From Lentzea waywayandensis (GTDB taxonomy: Bacteria > Actinomycetota > Actinomycetes > Mycobacteriales > Pseudonocardiaceae), in the NCBI RefSeq assembly GCF_900115955.1, contig NZ_FOYL01000008.1:341389-405388 (forward strand): 64,000 nt of DNA, in the 5' to 3' direction. Positions 1 through 7,811 of this stretch are shown here, one piece after another. Under the pieces are notes generated by a model. That model searched no databases. It was not told where the DNA came from and worked only from the letters and a program-made list of their open reading frames with translations. Numbering within the stretch: the first letter of the stretch is position 1; the number at the start of each line of letters is the position of its first letter. Made by a program: the position numbers and the translations under genes.

Positions 1-266
1 GCTCCGGCGTCGCCACCGACGCGGATCTGCGCGTCCAGGCGAGGTGCCGCCTGACGAGCGCCGCGGGCCACGACGATCACGCGACAAGGGTGCTCGCGGG
101 AAGCGTCGTTGGCCGCGTCGATCGCGGCGTCGGTGCGCTGGCCGTCCTCGGTCACGATCACGAGGGTCAGCACGCGACCGAGAGTCGTCGCACCGCCTTC
201 GTCCCGCAGCCGGACCAGCCGCGAGTTGATCTGGGAGGTGGTGGTCGAGGGCAGGTCGATGATCAC
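1..266 (-). CDS. opcA: OpcA, glucose-6-phosphate dehydrogenase assembly protein (5' part only)
   Basis: The N-terminal 88 codons read VIIDLPSTTTSQINSRLVRL and continue to the window edge; this is the typical OpcA N-terminus. The family is needed for assembly or allosteric activation of actinobacterial and cyanobacterial glucose-6-phosphate dehydrogenase. The start is a GTG that overlaps the zwf stop as GTGA, so it is translationally coupled and last in the tkt-tal-pgi-zwf-opcA operon as far as visible. The rest of the gene lies outside the window. Confidence 0.9.
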   Translation of the reverse strand, partial: MIIDLPSTTTSQINSRLVRLRDEGGATTLGRVLTLVIVTEDGQRTDAAIDAANDASREHPCRVIVVARGARQAAPRLDAQIRVGGDAG

Positions 267-1804
267 GGACGCCTCCAGTGCCTTCCGGTGCGAGCCGTCA
301 TCGCGTCCGCCGACGGCGGCCCCCACGTACCGGCCTTGTACTTCTCGAGCGCGGGTTCGTCCTTGCGAGCCCAGAAGTCGAGAATCGGGTCGAGGATCTC
401 CCAGGAGAGCTCGACCTCGTCGTTCTTCGGGAACAGCGACGGCTCACCGAGCAGCACGTCGAGCAGCAGCCGCTCGTAGGCCTCCGGCGACGACTCGGTG
501 AACGAGTGGCCGTAACCGAAGTCCATCGTGACGTCGCGAACTTCCATCGTGTTGCCCGGCACCTTCGACCCGAACCGGATCGTCACGCCCTCGTCCGGCT
601 GAACCCGGACCACCAGGGCGTTCTGGCCGAGCTCCTCGGTCGCCGTGTCGTCGAACGGCAGGTGCGGTGCCCGCTTGAACACGACGGCCACCTCGGTGAC
701 GCGACGGCCCAGGCGCTTGCCGGTGCGCAGGTAGAACGGCACCCCGGCCCAGCGGCGGGTGTTGACCTCGCAGGTGATCGCGCCGAACGTCTCGGTCTTC
801 GACTCGGGCGAGAAACCGCCCTCCTCCAGCAGACCGAGCACCTTCTGGCCGCCCTGCCAGCCACCGGTGTACTGGCCGCGCGAGGTGGTCTCCTCGAACG
901 GCTGCGCGGGCCGCGTCGCCGAGAGGATCTTCACCTTCTCGGCCCTCAGATCGGCGGGCTTGAACGAGACCGGCTCCTCCATCGCGATCAGCGCGAGCAG
1001 CTGGAGCAGGTGGTTCTGGATGACGTCGCGCGTGGCGCCGATGCCGTCGTAGTACCCGGCACGGCCACCGAGACCGATGTCCTCGGCCATGGTGATCTGC
1101 ACGTGGTCGACGTAGTTCGAGTTCCAGATGGGTTCGTACAGCTGGTTCGCGAACCGCAGCGCCAGGATGTTCTGCACGGTCTCCTTGCCGAGGTAGTGGT
1201 CGATGCGGAACACCGACTCCTCGGGGAAGACCTCGTTGACCGTCTTGTTCAGCTCCTTGGCCGACTTCAGGTCGTGGCCGAACGGCTTCTCGATGACGAC
1301 GCGACGCCACTGGTCGGGTGCCGTCTGGGCGAGACCCGCGCGCTTGAGCTGGTTGACCACCGTCGGGAACGCGCCCGGCGGGATCGACAGGTAGAACGCG
1401 TGGTTGCCGCCCGTGCCGCGCTCGGCGTCGAGCTGGGCCAGGCACGAGGCCAGGTTGTCGAACGACTGGTCGTCGTCGAACGTGCCCTGCACGAACCGGA
1501 TGCCCTCGGCGAGCTGCTGCCAGACCGCCTCGTTGAACGGCGTCCGCGCGTGCTCCTTGACCGCGTCGTGCACGACCTTCATGAAGTCCTGGTCGGCCCA
1601 GTCGCGGCGGGCGAAGCCCACCAGGCCGAAGCCCGGCGGCAGCAGACCCCGGTTCGCGAGGTCGTAGATCGCGGGCATCAGCTTCTTGCGCGACAGGTCA
1701 CCGGTGACACCGAAGATGACCAGCGCGCTCGGGCCCGCGATGCGGGGCATGCGCTTGTCACGCGCGTCCCGCAGCGGGTTGTGCCACTTGGCGGATGTGG
1801 TCAC
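263..1804 (-). CDS. zwf: Glucose-6-phosphate 1-dehydrogenase
   Basis: Catalyses NADP-dependent oxidation of glucose 6-phosphate to 6-phosphogluconolactone, the entry step of the oxidative pentose phosphate pathway. The 513-residue protein has the usual family length. The nucleotide-binding motif FGVTGDLSRKK is near residue 31, the EKPFG segment near 172, and the active-site signature RIDHYLGKE near 200 carries the catalytic His and Lys. It overlaps pgi upstream (ATGA) and opcA downstream (GTGA), so all three should be one mRNA. The position corresponds to zwf2 in mycobacteria. Confidence 0.97.
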   Translation of the reverse strand: MTTSAKWHNPLRDARDKRMPRIAGPSALVIFGVTGDLSRKKLMPAIYDLANRGLLPPGFGLVGFARRDWADQDFMKVVHDAVKEHARTPFNEAVWQQLAEGIRFVQGTFDDDQSFDNLASCLAQLDAERGTGGNHAFYLSIPPGAFPTVVNQLKRAGLAQTAPDQWRRVVIEKPFGHDLKSAKELNKTVNEVFPEESVFRIDHYLGKETVQNILALRFANQLYEPIWNSNYVDHVQITMAEDIGLGGRAGYYDGIGATRDVIQNHLLQLLALIAMEEPVSFKPADLRAEKVKILSATRPAQPFEETTSRGQYTGGWQGGQKVLGLLEEGGFSPESKTETFGAITCEVNTRRWAGVPFYLRTGKRLGRRVTEVAVVFKRAPHLPFDDTATEELGQNALVVRVQPDEGVTIRFGSKVPGNTMEVRDVTMDFGYGHSFTESSPEAYERLLLDVLLGEPSLFPKNDEVELSWEILDPILDFWARKDEPALEKYKAGTWGPPSADAMTARTGRHWRRP

Positions 1805-3405
1805 GAGCCGTCCTCCTGGACTGCCTCGACGAGCTGGGCCAAGCCGGCGATGCGGTCTTCGAGGTGAAGACGCAGCACCGGGCGACCGTGTTCGGCCAGG
1901 ACCTGACCGTCGCCGAGCGCCTGCGCGAGCTGCAGCTGCGCCAGCGTGTAGGGACGGCCGGGCACCTCCAGGTCGTCACCGGACTCGCCGGTGATCTGGA
2001 TGAACACGCCGTTCTGGTGACCGCCCTTGTGGTACTGGCCGGTCGAGTGCAGGAAGCGCGGACCCCAGCCGAACGTGGTCTGCAGGTGCGTCCTCTTCGC
2101 GATCTCCGCACGGAGCAGCTCGAACGACGCGTCGTCGATCCTGTCCAAGTACGCCTGAACCGAGATGTAGCCGTGGTCGGGCGCCACTTCAACGATCGCC
2201 GCAAGCGCTTCCGCGACGGTGTGGACCTTGCGCGGCGCCCAGTCCGTGCCGTGCCCCTCGACCGGGCCGTCCACAAAGGACGGGACGGTCGCGGCGACGG
2301 CCGGCGCGTCGAGCAGCGCGCGGGAGGCCTTCTTCGCGGCCTCGACGTCGGGCTGGTCGAACGGGTTGATGCCGAGCACCCGGCCGACGAGCGCGGTCGC
2401 GTACTCCCACAGCAGGAACTGCGCGCCCAGCGGACCCTCGACCGCGATGTTCGCCGACCCGGTGGCCGGTCCGATCGCGACGGTGGTTGCGTCCGAACGT
2501 GCGTTCACGAAGCCCTCGGCACCCGGACCCTCGACGACGACCGGCAGCAGGCCGGTGCCGTTCTTGCCGGTCGACTCGGCGATGAGCTGCTCGGCCCAGT
2601 CGCCGAAGCCCTTGATGCCGGACCCGGTGTCCGCGAAGACGATCTTCTCGGCACCGTGCGCGTGCGCGGCGCCGAACACCCCGGCCAGCACGACCGCCGG
2701 GTTCTCCACGGAGTCCTGGGACACGACCTTCGCGACCTCGGCCGCGTCGTCGAGCAGCGCCTCGACGTCGGCGCCGGCCAGGTAGGACGGCACCAGGCCG
2801 AACGCGGTCAGCGCCGAGTAGCGGCCACCGACGTTCGGGTCGGCCAGGAACACCTTGCGGTAGCCCGCTTCCTCGGACGCCTTCTGCAGGGGCGAGCCGG
2901 GGTCGGTGACCACCACGATGCGGGACGCGGCGTCGATGCCCGCGTCCGTGAAAGCCTTCTCGAAGATGCGCCGGTGGCTGTCGGTCTCGACAGTTCCACC
3001 GGACTTGGACGACACCACGATCACCGTGCGCTCGAGATCACCGGCAAGGGCGTCGGCGACCTGGGCGGGATCGGTGGTGTCCAGCACGACCAGCGGGACG
3101 CCCGCGGTCCGCGTGATCACCTCGGGGGCCAGCGACGAGCCACCCATTCCGGCGAGAACGACGCGGTCGACGCCCTCGGCGTGCAGATCGGCGCGCAGCG
3201 CCACGAGATCGGGGAGCAGCGCACGGGACGTCTCGTGCAACGTCGTCCAGGAGAGGCGAATGCTCGCCTCGGACTCGGCTTCCGGCCCCCACAGGGTCGG
3301 GTCCTGCGCGGTCAGCTTGCTCGGCACCGAATCCGCGACCAGGTCAGCAGCGATGATGCTGACCTGGTCGGCGTTCGGTGACCTCACGATTTCGACGGAG
3401 GTCAC
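1801..3405 (-). CDS. pgi: Glucose-6-phosphate isomerase (actinobacterial pentose-operon type)
   Basis: Interconverts glucose 6-phosphate and fructose 6-phosphate. The 534-residue protein has the SIS-fold signature LAGMGGSSLAPEV near residue 90 and a sugar-phosphate Ser/Thr cluster VVSSKSGGT. It ends WGPRFLHSTGQYHKGG, typical of the shorter bacterial PGI form found in actinomycete pentose operons. The ATG overlaps nothing upstream: tal ends 7 bases before it. Its stop overlaps the zwf start. Mycobacterial operons of this kind lack pgi here, so this is a lineage difference. PGI next to zwf fits recycling of fructose 6-phosphate back into the pathway. Confidence 0.93.
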   Translation of the reverse strand: MTSVEIVRSPNADQVSIIAADLVADSVPSKLTAQDPTLWGPEAESEASIRLSWTTLHETSRALLPDLVALRADLHAEGVDRVVLAGMGGSSLAPEVITRTAGVPLVVLDTTDPAQVADALAGDLERTVIVVSSKSGGTVETDSHRRIFEKAFTDAGIDAASRIVVVTDPGSPLQKASEEAGYRKVFLADPNVGGRYSALTAFGLVPSYLAGADVEALLDDAAEVAKVVSQDSVENPAVVLAGVFGAAHAHGAEKIVFADTGSGIKGFGDWAEQLIAESTGKNGTGLLPVVVEGPGAEGFVNARSDATTVAIGPATGSANIAVEGPLGAQFLLWEYATALVGRVLGINPFDQPDVEAAKKASRALLDAPAVAATVPSFVDGPVEGHGTDWAPRKVHTVAEALAAIVEVAPDHGYISVQAYLDRIDDASFELLRAEIAKRTHLQTTFGWGPRFLHSTGQYHKGGHQNGVFIQITGESGDDLEVPGRPYTLAQLQLAQALGDGQVLAEHGRPVLRLHLEDRIAGLAQLVEAVQEDGS

Positions 3406-3412
3406 TTCGTGA

Positions 3413-4525
3413 TCAGCCCTTCAGTTGAGCCAGTTGGTTCGTCACCGTCTCGAGCAACTCTTCCCAGGACTTCTCGAACTTCTCGACACCCTCGGTCTCG
3501 AGGACCTTGAACACGTCCTCGAGGTCGATTCCCACGGCGGCGAGCTGGTCGAACACCTCCTGGCCCTCTGCGACGCGTCCGGTGACCGTGTCACCGGTGA
3601 TCTTGCCCCCGTCGGCGACGGCGTGCAGCGTCTTCTCCGGCATCGTGTTGACGACGTCGGAGACGACGAGCTGGTCGACGTAGAGGGTGGGGGAGTAGCT
3701 CGGGTCCTTCACGCCGGTCGACGCCCACAGTGGACGCTGCGCGTGCGCGCCGTCCGCCTTGAGAGCCTCCCAGCGCTCGCCCTGGAACGTCTTCTCGAAC
3801 GCTCCGTAGGCGATGTACGCGTTGGCAAGAGCGGCCTTGCCCTTCAGCGCGGTCGCCTCGTCCGTGCCGATCGCCGCCAGCCGCTTGTCGATCTCGGTGT
3901 CCACCCGGGACACGAAGAACGACGCGACCGAGTGGATCGAGCGCAGGTCGTGGCCGTTGGCCTTGGCCTGCTCCAGACCGGCGACGTAGGCGTCCATGAC
4001 GGCCTGGTAGCGCTCGGTGGAGAAGATCAGCGTGACGTTGACGCTGATGCCCTCGGCGATCGTCTTGGTGATCGCCGGGAGACCCGCCTCGGTGGCCGGG
4101 ATCTTCACCAGCAGGTTCGGCCGGTCCACGGTCTTCCACAGGTCCTGCGCCTCGGCCACGGTCTTGTCCGTGTCGAACGCCAGCCGCGGGTCGACCTCGA
4201 TGGAGACGCGGCCGTCCACACCACCGGTCGAGTTGTAGATGTCGCGGAACTTGTCGCACGCGTTGCGCACGTCCGTCGTGGTGACCTCGCGGATGGTCGC
4301 CTCGGTGTCGGCACCCCGGTTGGCGAGCTCACGGACCTGCTCGTCGTAGGACTCGCCCTTCGACAGCGCGCCCGCGAAGATCGTCGGGTTCGTCGTGACA
4401 CCGACGACGTTCCAGTCGCGGATCAGCTCGTCCAGGTTGCCGCTGGTGAGCCGCTCACGGGACAGGTCGTCGAGCCAGATCGATACGCCGGCGCCGGACA
4501 GGGCGGCCAGATTCGGCTTGCTCAC
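3413..4525 (-). CDS. tal: Transaldolase
   Basis: Transfers a dihydroxyacetone unit between sedoheptulose 7-phosphate and glyceraldehyde 3-phosphate. The 370-residue protein is the long actinobacterial type. It shows the N-terminal signature VGVTTNPTIF (residues 41-50) and the Schiff-base lysine in LLVKIPATEAG (Lys141). It sits 5 bases after tkt and 7 bases before pgi, an operon layout for the non-oxidative pentose phosphate branch. Confidence 0.96.
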   Translation of the reverse strand: MSKPNLAALSGAGVSIWLDDLSRERLTSGNLDELIRDWNVVGVTTNPTIFAGALSKGESYDEQVRELANRGADTEATIREVTTTDVRNACDKFRDIYNSTGGVDGRVSIEVDPRLAFDTDKTVAEAQDLWKTVDRPNLLVKIPATEAGLPAITKTIAEGISVNVTLIFSTERYQAVMDAYVAGLEQAKANGHDLRSIHSVASFFVSRVDTEIDKRLAAIGTDEATALKGKAALANAYIAYGAFEKTFQGERWEALKADGAHAQRPLWASTGVKDPSYSPTLYVDQLVVSDVVNTMPEKTLHAVADGGKITGDTVTGRVAEGQEVFDQLAAVGIDLEDVFKVLETEGVEKFEKSWEELLETVTNQLAQLKG

Positions 4526-4530
4526 TGAAA

Positions 4531-6615
4531 TTAACCCCTCACTCGGTCAAGGGAACGGCGGGCGGCGGCCACGACGTTCTCCGTCGTGAAGCCGAACTCC
4601 TTGAACAACGTCTGGTAGTCGGCCGAGGCGCCGAAGTGCTCGATCGACACGATCTCGCCCGCGTCGCCGACGTAGCGGTACCACGGCAGCGCGATGCCGG
4701 CCTCGACCGCGACGCGCGCCTTCACCGACGACGGGATGACCGACTCGCGGTACTCCGCGTCCTGCTTCTCGAACCAGTCGATCGACGGCATGGACACCAC
4801 ACGCACTGCAACGCCCTCGCCCTGCAGAACCTTTCCGGCCTCGTACGCCATCTGCAGCTCGGAGCCTGTGCCGATGATCACGATCTCGGGGTTCTCGTCA
4901 CCGAAGAGCACGTAACCGCCGCGCTTGACGCCTTCCGCGGAGGTGCCCTCCAGCGTCGGGACGTTCTGGCGGGTCAGCGCGAGGCCGACCGGGCCGAGCT
5001 GCTCGAGCACGGCCTTCCAGGCGAACGCGGTCTCGTTGCCGTCGCCGGGGCGCACGACCGTGAAGTCCGGGATCGCGCGCAGGGCGGCGAGGTGCTCGAT
5101 CGGCTGGTGCGTCGGGCCGTCCTCGCCCAGGCCGATGGAGTCGTGCGTCCACACGTACGTCACGGCGGCCTGCATGATCGCGGCCAGACGCACGGACGGG
5201 CGCATGTAGTCGGAGAACACGAGGAACGTGCCACCGAACGGGCGGGTCGGGCCGTGCAGCGCGATGCCGTTGAGGATCGCGCCCATGGCGTGCTCGCGGA
5301 CACCGAAGTGCAGCACGCGGCCGTACGGGTCGGCGTTCCACATGTCCGTGGAGATCGACGGGGGACCGAAGGACTTGGCGCCCTTGATGGTCGTCAGGTT
5401 CGACTCGGCGAGGTCGGCGGAACCGCCCCACAGCTCGGGCAGCGCGGCGGCGAGGGCGTTGATGACCTCACCGGAGGCCTTGCGGGTCGGGACGCCCTTG
5501 GCGTCGACCGGGTAGACCGGCAGCGAGTCGGCCCAGCCGTCGGGCAGCTGACGGGCGACGAGGCGGTCGAGCAGCTTCTTGTTCTCCGGGTTGGCCGAGG
5601 CCCACTCGTCGAACGAGGTCTGCCACTGCGCCTTGGCGTGCTCGCCGCGCTTGACGACCTCGCGGGTGTGGTCCAGGACCTCGTCGGTGACCTCGAAGGT
5701 CTGCTCGGGGTCGAAGCCGAGGATCTCCTTGGTGGCCTTGACCTCGTCCTCGCCCAGCGCGGCACCGTGCGCGGCACCGGTGTTCTGCTTCTTCGGCGCG
5801 GGGAAGCCGATGATCGTGCGCAGCAGGATGAACGACGGCTTGTCGGTGACGGCCTTGGCCTTCTCGACGGCCTCGAGGATGCCCTTGACGTTCTCGCCGG
5901 ACTCCACGACCTGGACGTGCCAGCCGTAGGCCTCGTAGCGCTTCGCGGTGTCCTCGGACAGCGCGATCGTCGTGTCGTCCTCGATGGAGATCTTGTTGTC
6001 GTCGTAGAAGACGACCAGGTTGCCCAGCTGCTGCGTGCCCGCGAGCGACGAGGCCTCGGAGGTGACGCCCTCCTCGATGTCACCGTCGGAGGCGATCACG
6101 TAGATGTTGTGGTCGAACGGGCTCTCGCCCGGCGCGGCGGCGGGGTCGAACAGGCCGCGCTCGCGGCGGGCGGCCATGGCCATGCCGACGGCGGAGGCCA
6201 GACCCGAGCCCAGCGGGCCGGTCGTGATCTCGACACCCCTGGTGTGACCGTGCTCGGGGTGGCCGGGGGTCTTGGAACCCCACGTGCGCAGCGCCTTCAG
6301 GTCGTCCAGCTCCAGGCCGTAGCCGGACAGGAAGAGCTGCACGTAGAGCGTCAGGCTGGAGTGGCCCGCGGAGAGCACGAACCGGTCGCGGCCGATCCAG
6401 TCCGGGTCGGCGGGGTCGTGCCGCAGGACGCGCTGGAACAGCGTGTAGGCCAGCGGCGCGAGGCTCATGGCGGTGCCGGGGTGCCCGTTGCCGACCTTCT
6501 GCACCGCGTCCGCCGCGAGCAGCCGGGCGGTGTCGACGGCGCGCTTGTCGAGCTCCGTCCAGTCATCAGGCAGATCGGCCTTGGTGAGCCTGTTGATGTC
6601 GTCGGTGACGGTCAC
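4531..6615 (-). CDS. tkt: Transketolase
   Basis: Thiamine-diphosphate enzyme moving two-carbon ketol units in the pentose phosphate pathway. The 694 residues match the family. Visible motifs are VGNGHPGTAMSLAPLAY near the N-terminus, the ThDP/metal motif SDGDIEEGVTSEA near residue 175, the pyrimidine-domain segment DSIGLGEDGPTHQPIEHL near 460, and a C-terminal SIEHFGASA. It is the first gene of the leftward pentose operon; the operon promoter should lie in the 253-base gap before ctaB. Confidence 0.97.
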   Translation of the reverse strand: MTVTDDINRLTKADLPDDWTELDKRAVDTARLLAADAVQKVGNGHPGTAMSLAPLAYTLFQRVLRHDPADPDWIGRDRFVLSAGHSSLTLYVQLFLSGYGLELDDLKALRTWGSKTPGHPEHGHTRGVEITTGPLGSGLASAVGMAMAARRERGLFDPAAAPGESPFDHNIYVIASDGDIEEGVTSEASSLAGTQQLGNLVVFYDDNKISIEDDTTIALSEDTAKRYEAYGWHVQVVESGENVKGILEAVEKAKAVTDKPSFILLRTIIGFPAPKKQNTGAAHGAALGEDEVKATKEILGFDPEQTFEVTDEVLDHTREVVKRGEHAKAQWQTSFDEWASANPENKKLLDRLVARQLPDGWADSLPVYPVDAKGVPTRKASGEVINALAAALPELWGGSADLAESNLTTIKGAKSFGPPSISTDMWNADPYGRVLHFGVREHAMGAILNGIALHGPTRPFGGTFLVFSDYMRPSVRLAAIMQAAVTYVWTHDSIGLGEDGPTHQPIEHLAALRAIPDFTVVRPGDGNETAFAWKAVLEQLGPVGLALTRQNVPTLEGTSAEGVKRGGYVLFGDENPEIVIIGTGSELQMAYEAGKVLQGEGVAVRVVSMPSIDWFEKQDAEYRESVIPSSVKARVAVEAGIALPWYRYVGDAGEIVSIEHFGASADYQTLFKEFGFTTENVVAAARRSLDRVRG

Positions 6616-6868
6616 GGACTTACAGCTCCAAACTTGTCGCTAGGGCGGGTCACTAGCGCGTCCGTGAATCGATCCCGAACGGCCTGACCCGCTTCTCTCC
6701 CACGTCCTCCGGCCAGCCTAGTCCTGAGAGATTCAGATGTTGCTCTGAAAGGTCTCAGGCACGTGTGTGCCGGGGCACACCAGCACCCGAACGGGCTGTG
6801 AATTCTTCACGCGGTTACCATCAGTCGCTGGATTTCACACCTGTCTCAACACGAGGAGCGTTCCCGCG
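6616..6868. promoter_or_regulatory. Divergent control region between tkt and ctaB
   Basis: This gap separates the leftward pentose operon from rightward ctaB and must hold both promoters. I see an imperfect dyad around 6728-6756 (GAGATTCAGATGTTGCTCTGAAAG region with AGAGATT/AAGGTCTC halves) but cannot assign clear -35/-10 elements. The ACGAGGAGCG at 6851-6860 is the ctaB ribosome binding site. An in-frame upstream start for ctaB exists at 6767 but lacks a binding site. Confidence 0.45.
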
Positions 6869-7789
6869 ATGAGTGCCGTCCTCGAGGCCCCCAGGTCGCC
6901 TCGCCAGGTTGTTGGCGCTTACGTGGCGCTCACCAAGCCGCGGGTCATCGAGCTCCTGCTGATCACCACGATCCCCGCGATGCTCCTCGCCCAGCACGGC
7001 CTGCCGCCCCTGTGGCTCATCGCCTGCACCCTCACCGGCGGCACCCTCGCCGCGGGGTCGGCAAATGCCCTCAACTGCTTCGTCGACGCCGACATCGACT
7101 CGGTCATGAAGCGGACGGCGGCCCGCCCGCTCGCGCACAACGCCATTCCGCCGCGCAACGCCCTGATCTTCGGCATCGTGCTCGGAATCGTCTCGTTCGC
7201 GTTCCTCTGGATCTTCGTCAACCTGATGTCGGCCGCGTTCGCGGTGGCGACCATTCTCTTCTACATCTTCGTCTACACGCTGGTCCTCAAGCGCCGCACC
7301 TCCCAGAACATCATCTGGGGCGGCATGGCGGGCTGCATGCCGGTGATCATCGGCTGGTCTGCGGTGACGGGCACCGTCGAGTGGCCGGCGCTGGTGATGT
7401 TCGGCGTCATCTTCTTCTGGACCCCGCCGCACACCTGGGCCCTCGCGATGAAGTTCAAGGAGGACTACGCCCGAGCAGGCGTGCCCATGCTGCCCGTGGT
7501 GGCGACAGCTCAGCAGGTGACGCGGCAGATCGTGATCTACAGCTGGATCACCGTCGTCTGCACGCTCGCCCTCGCTCCCGTCACCTCCTGGATCTACGTG
7601 GCGGTCGCGGCGCTGTCCGGCGTGTGGTTCGCCGTCTTCGCGCACAAGCTGCACAACGTCGTGCGCCGCGGCGGATCCACGAACACCATGAAGTTCTTCC
7701 ACATGTCGAACCTCTACCTGATGCTGGTGTTCTGCGGTCTCGCCGTCGACGCCGTTGTCGGGTTGCCGGTGCTTGGCTGGCCGTTCTAG
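6869..7789 (+). CDS. ctaB: Protoheme IX farnesyltransferase (heme O synthase)
   Basis: UbiA-superfamily membrane enzyme that adds a farnesyl group to protoheme to make heme O for cytochrome c oxidase. The 306 residues carry the prenyl-diphosphate motif N69xxxD73xxxD77 followed by KRTAARPLAHN, and the WTPPHTWALAMKFKEDY segment typical of COX10/CtaB. About nine membrane segments are evident. I chose the ATG of MSAVLEAPRS because AGGAG lies 8-12 bases before it. The partner heme A synthase (ctaA) is 23 kb away, on the other strand, after inserted DNA. Confidence 0.96.
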   Translation: MSAVLEAPRSPRQVVGAYVALTKPRVIELLLITTIPAMLLAQHGLPPLWLIACTLTGGTLAAGSANALNCFVDADIDSVMKRTAARPLAHNAIPPRNALIFGIVLGIVSFAFLWIFVNLMSAAFAVATILFYIFVYTLVLKRRTSQNIIWGGMAGCMPVIIGWSAVTGTVEWPALVMFGVIFFWTPPHTWALAMKFKEDYARAGVPMLPVVATAQQVTRQIVIYSWITVVCTLALAPVTSWIYVAVAALSGVWFAVFAHKLHNVVRRGGSTNTMKFFHMSNLYLMLVFCGLAVDAVVGLPVLGWPF

Positions 7790-7811
7790 CTGCACCTCCA
7801 GTCGTACGGCT

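Noticed and set aside
278..1867. Long + strand open frame (529 codons) opposite zwf
   Set aside because: Antisense to a clear glucose-6-phosphate dehydrogenase; composition (Arg/Val/Leu-rich, no motifs) is that of a GC-rich shadow frame. The same applies to long opposite frames over pgi, tal, tkt, patatin and mptB.
6767..6868. 34-codon N-terminal extension of ctaB
   Set aside because: No ribosome binding site and no membrane or conserved character; the ATG at 6869 has AGGAG in place and gives the usual CtaB N-terminus.
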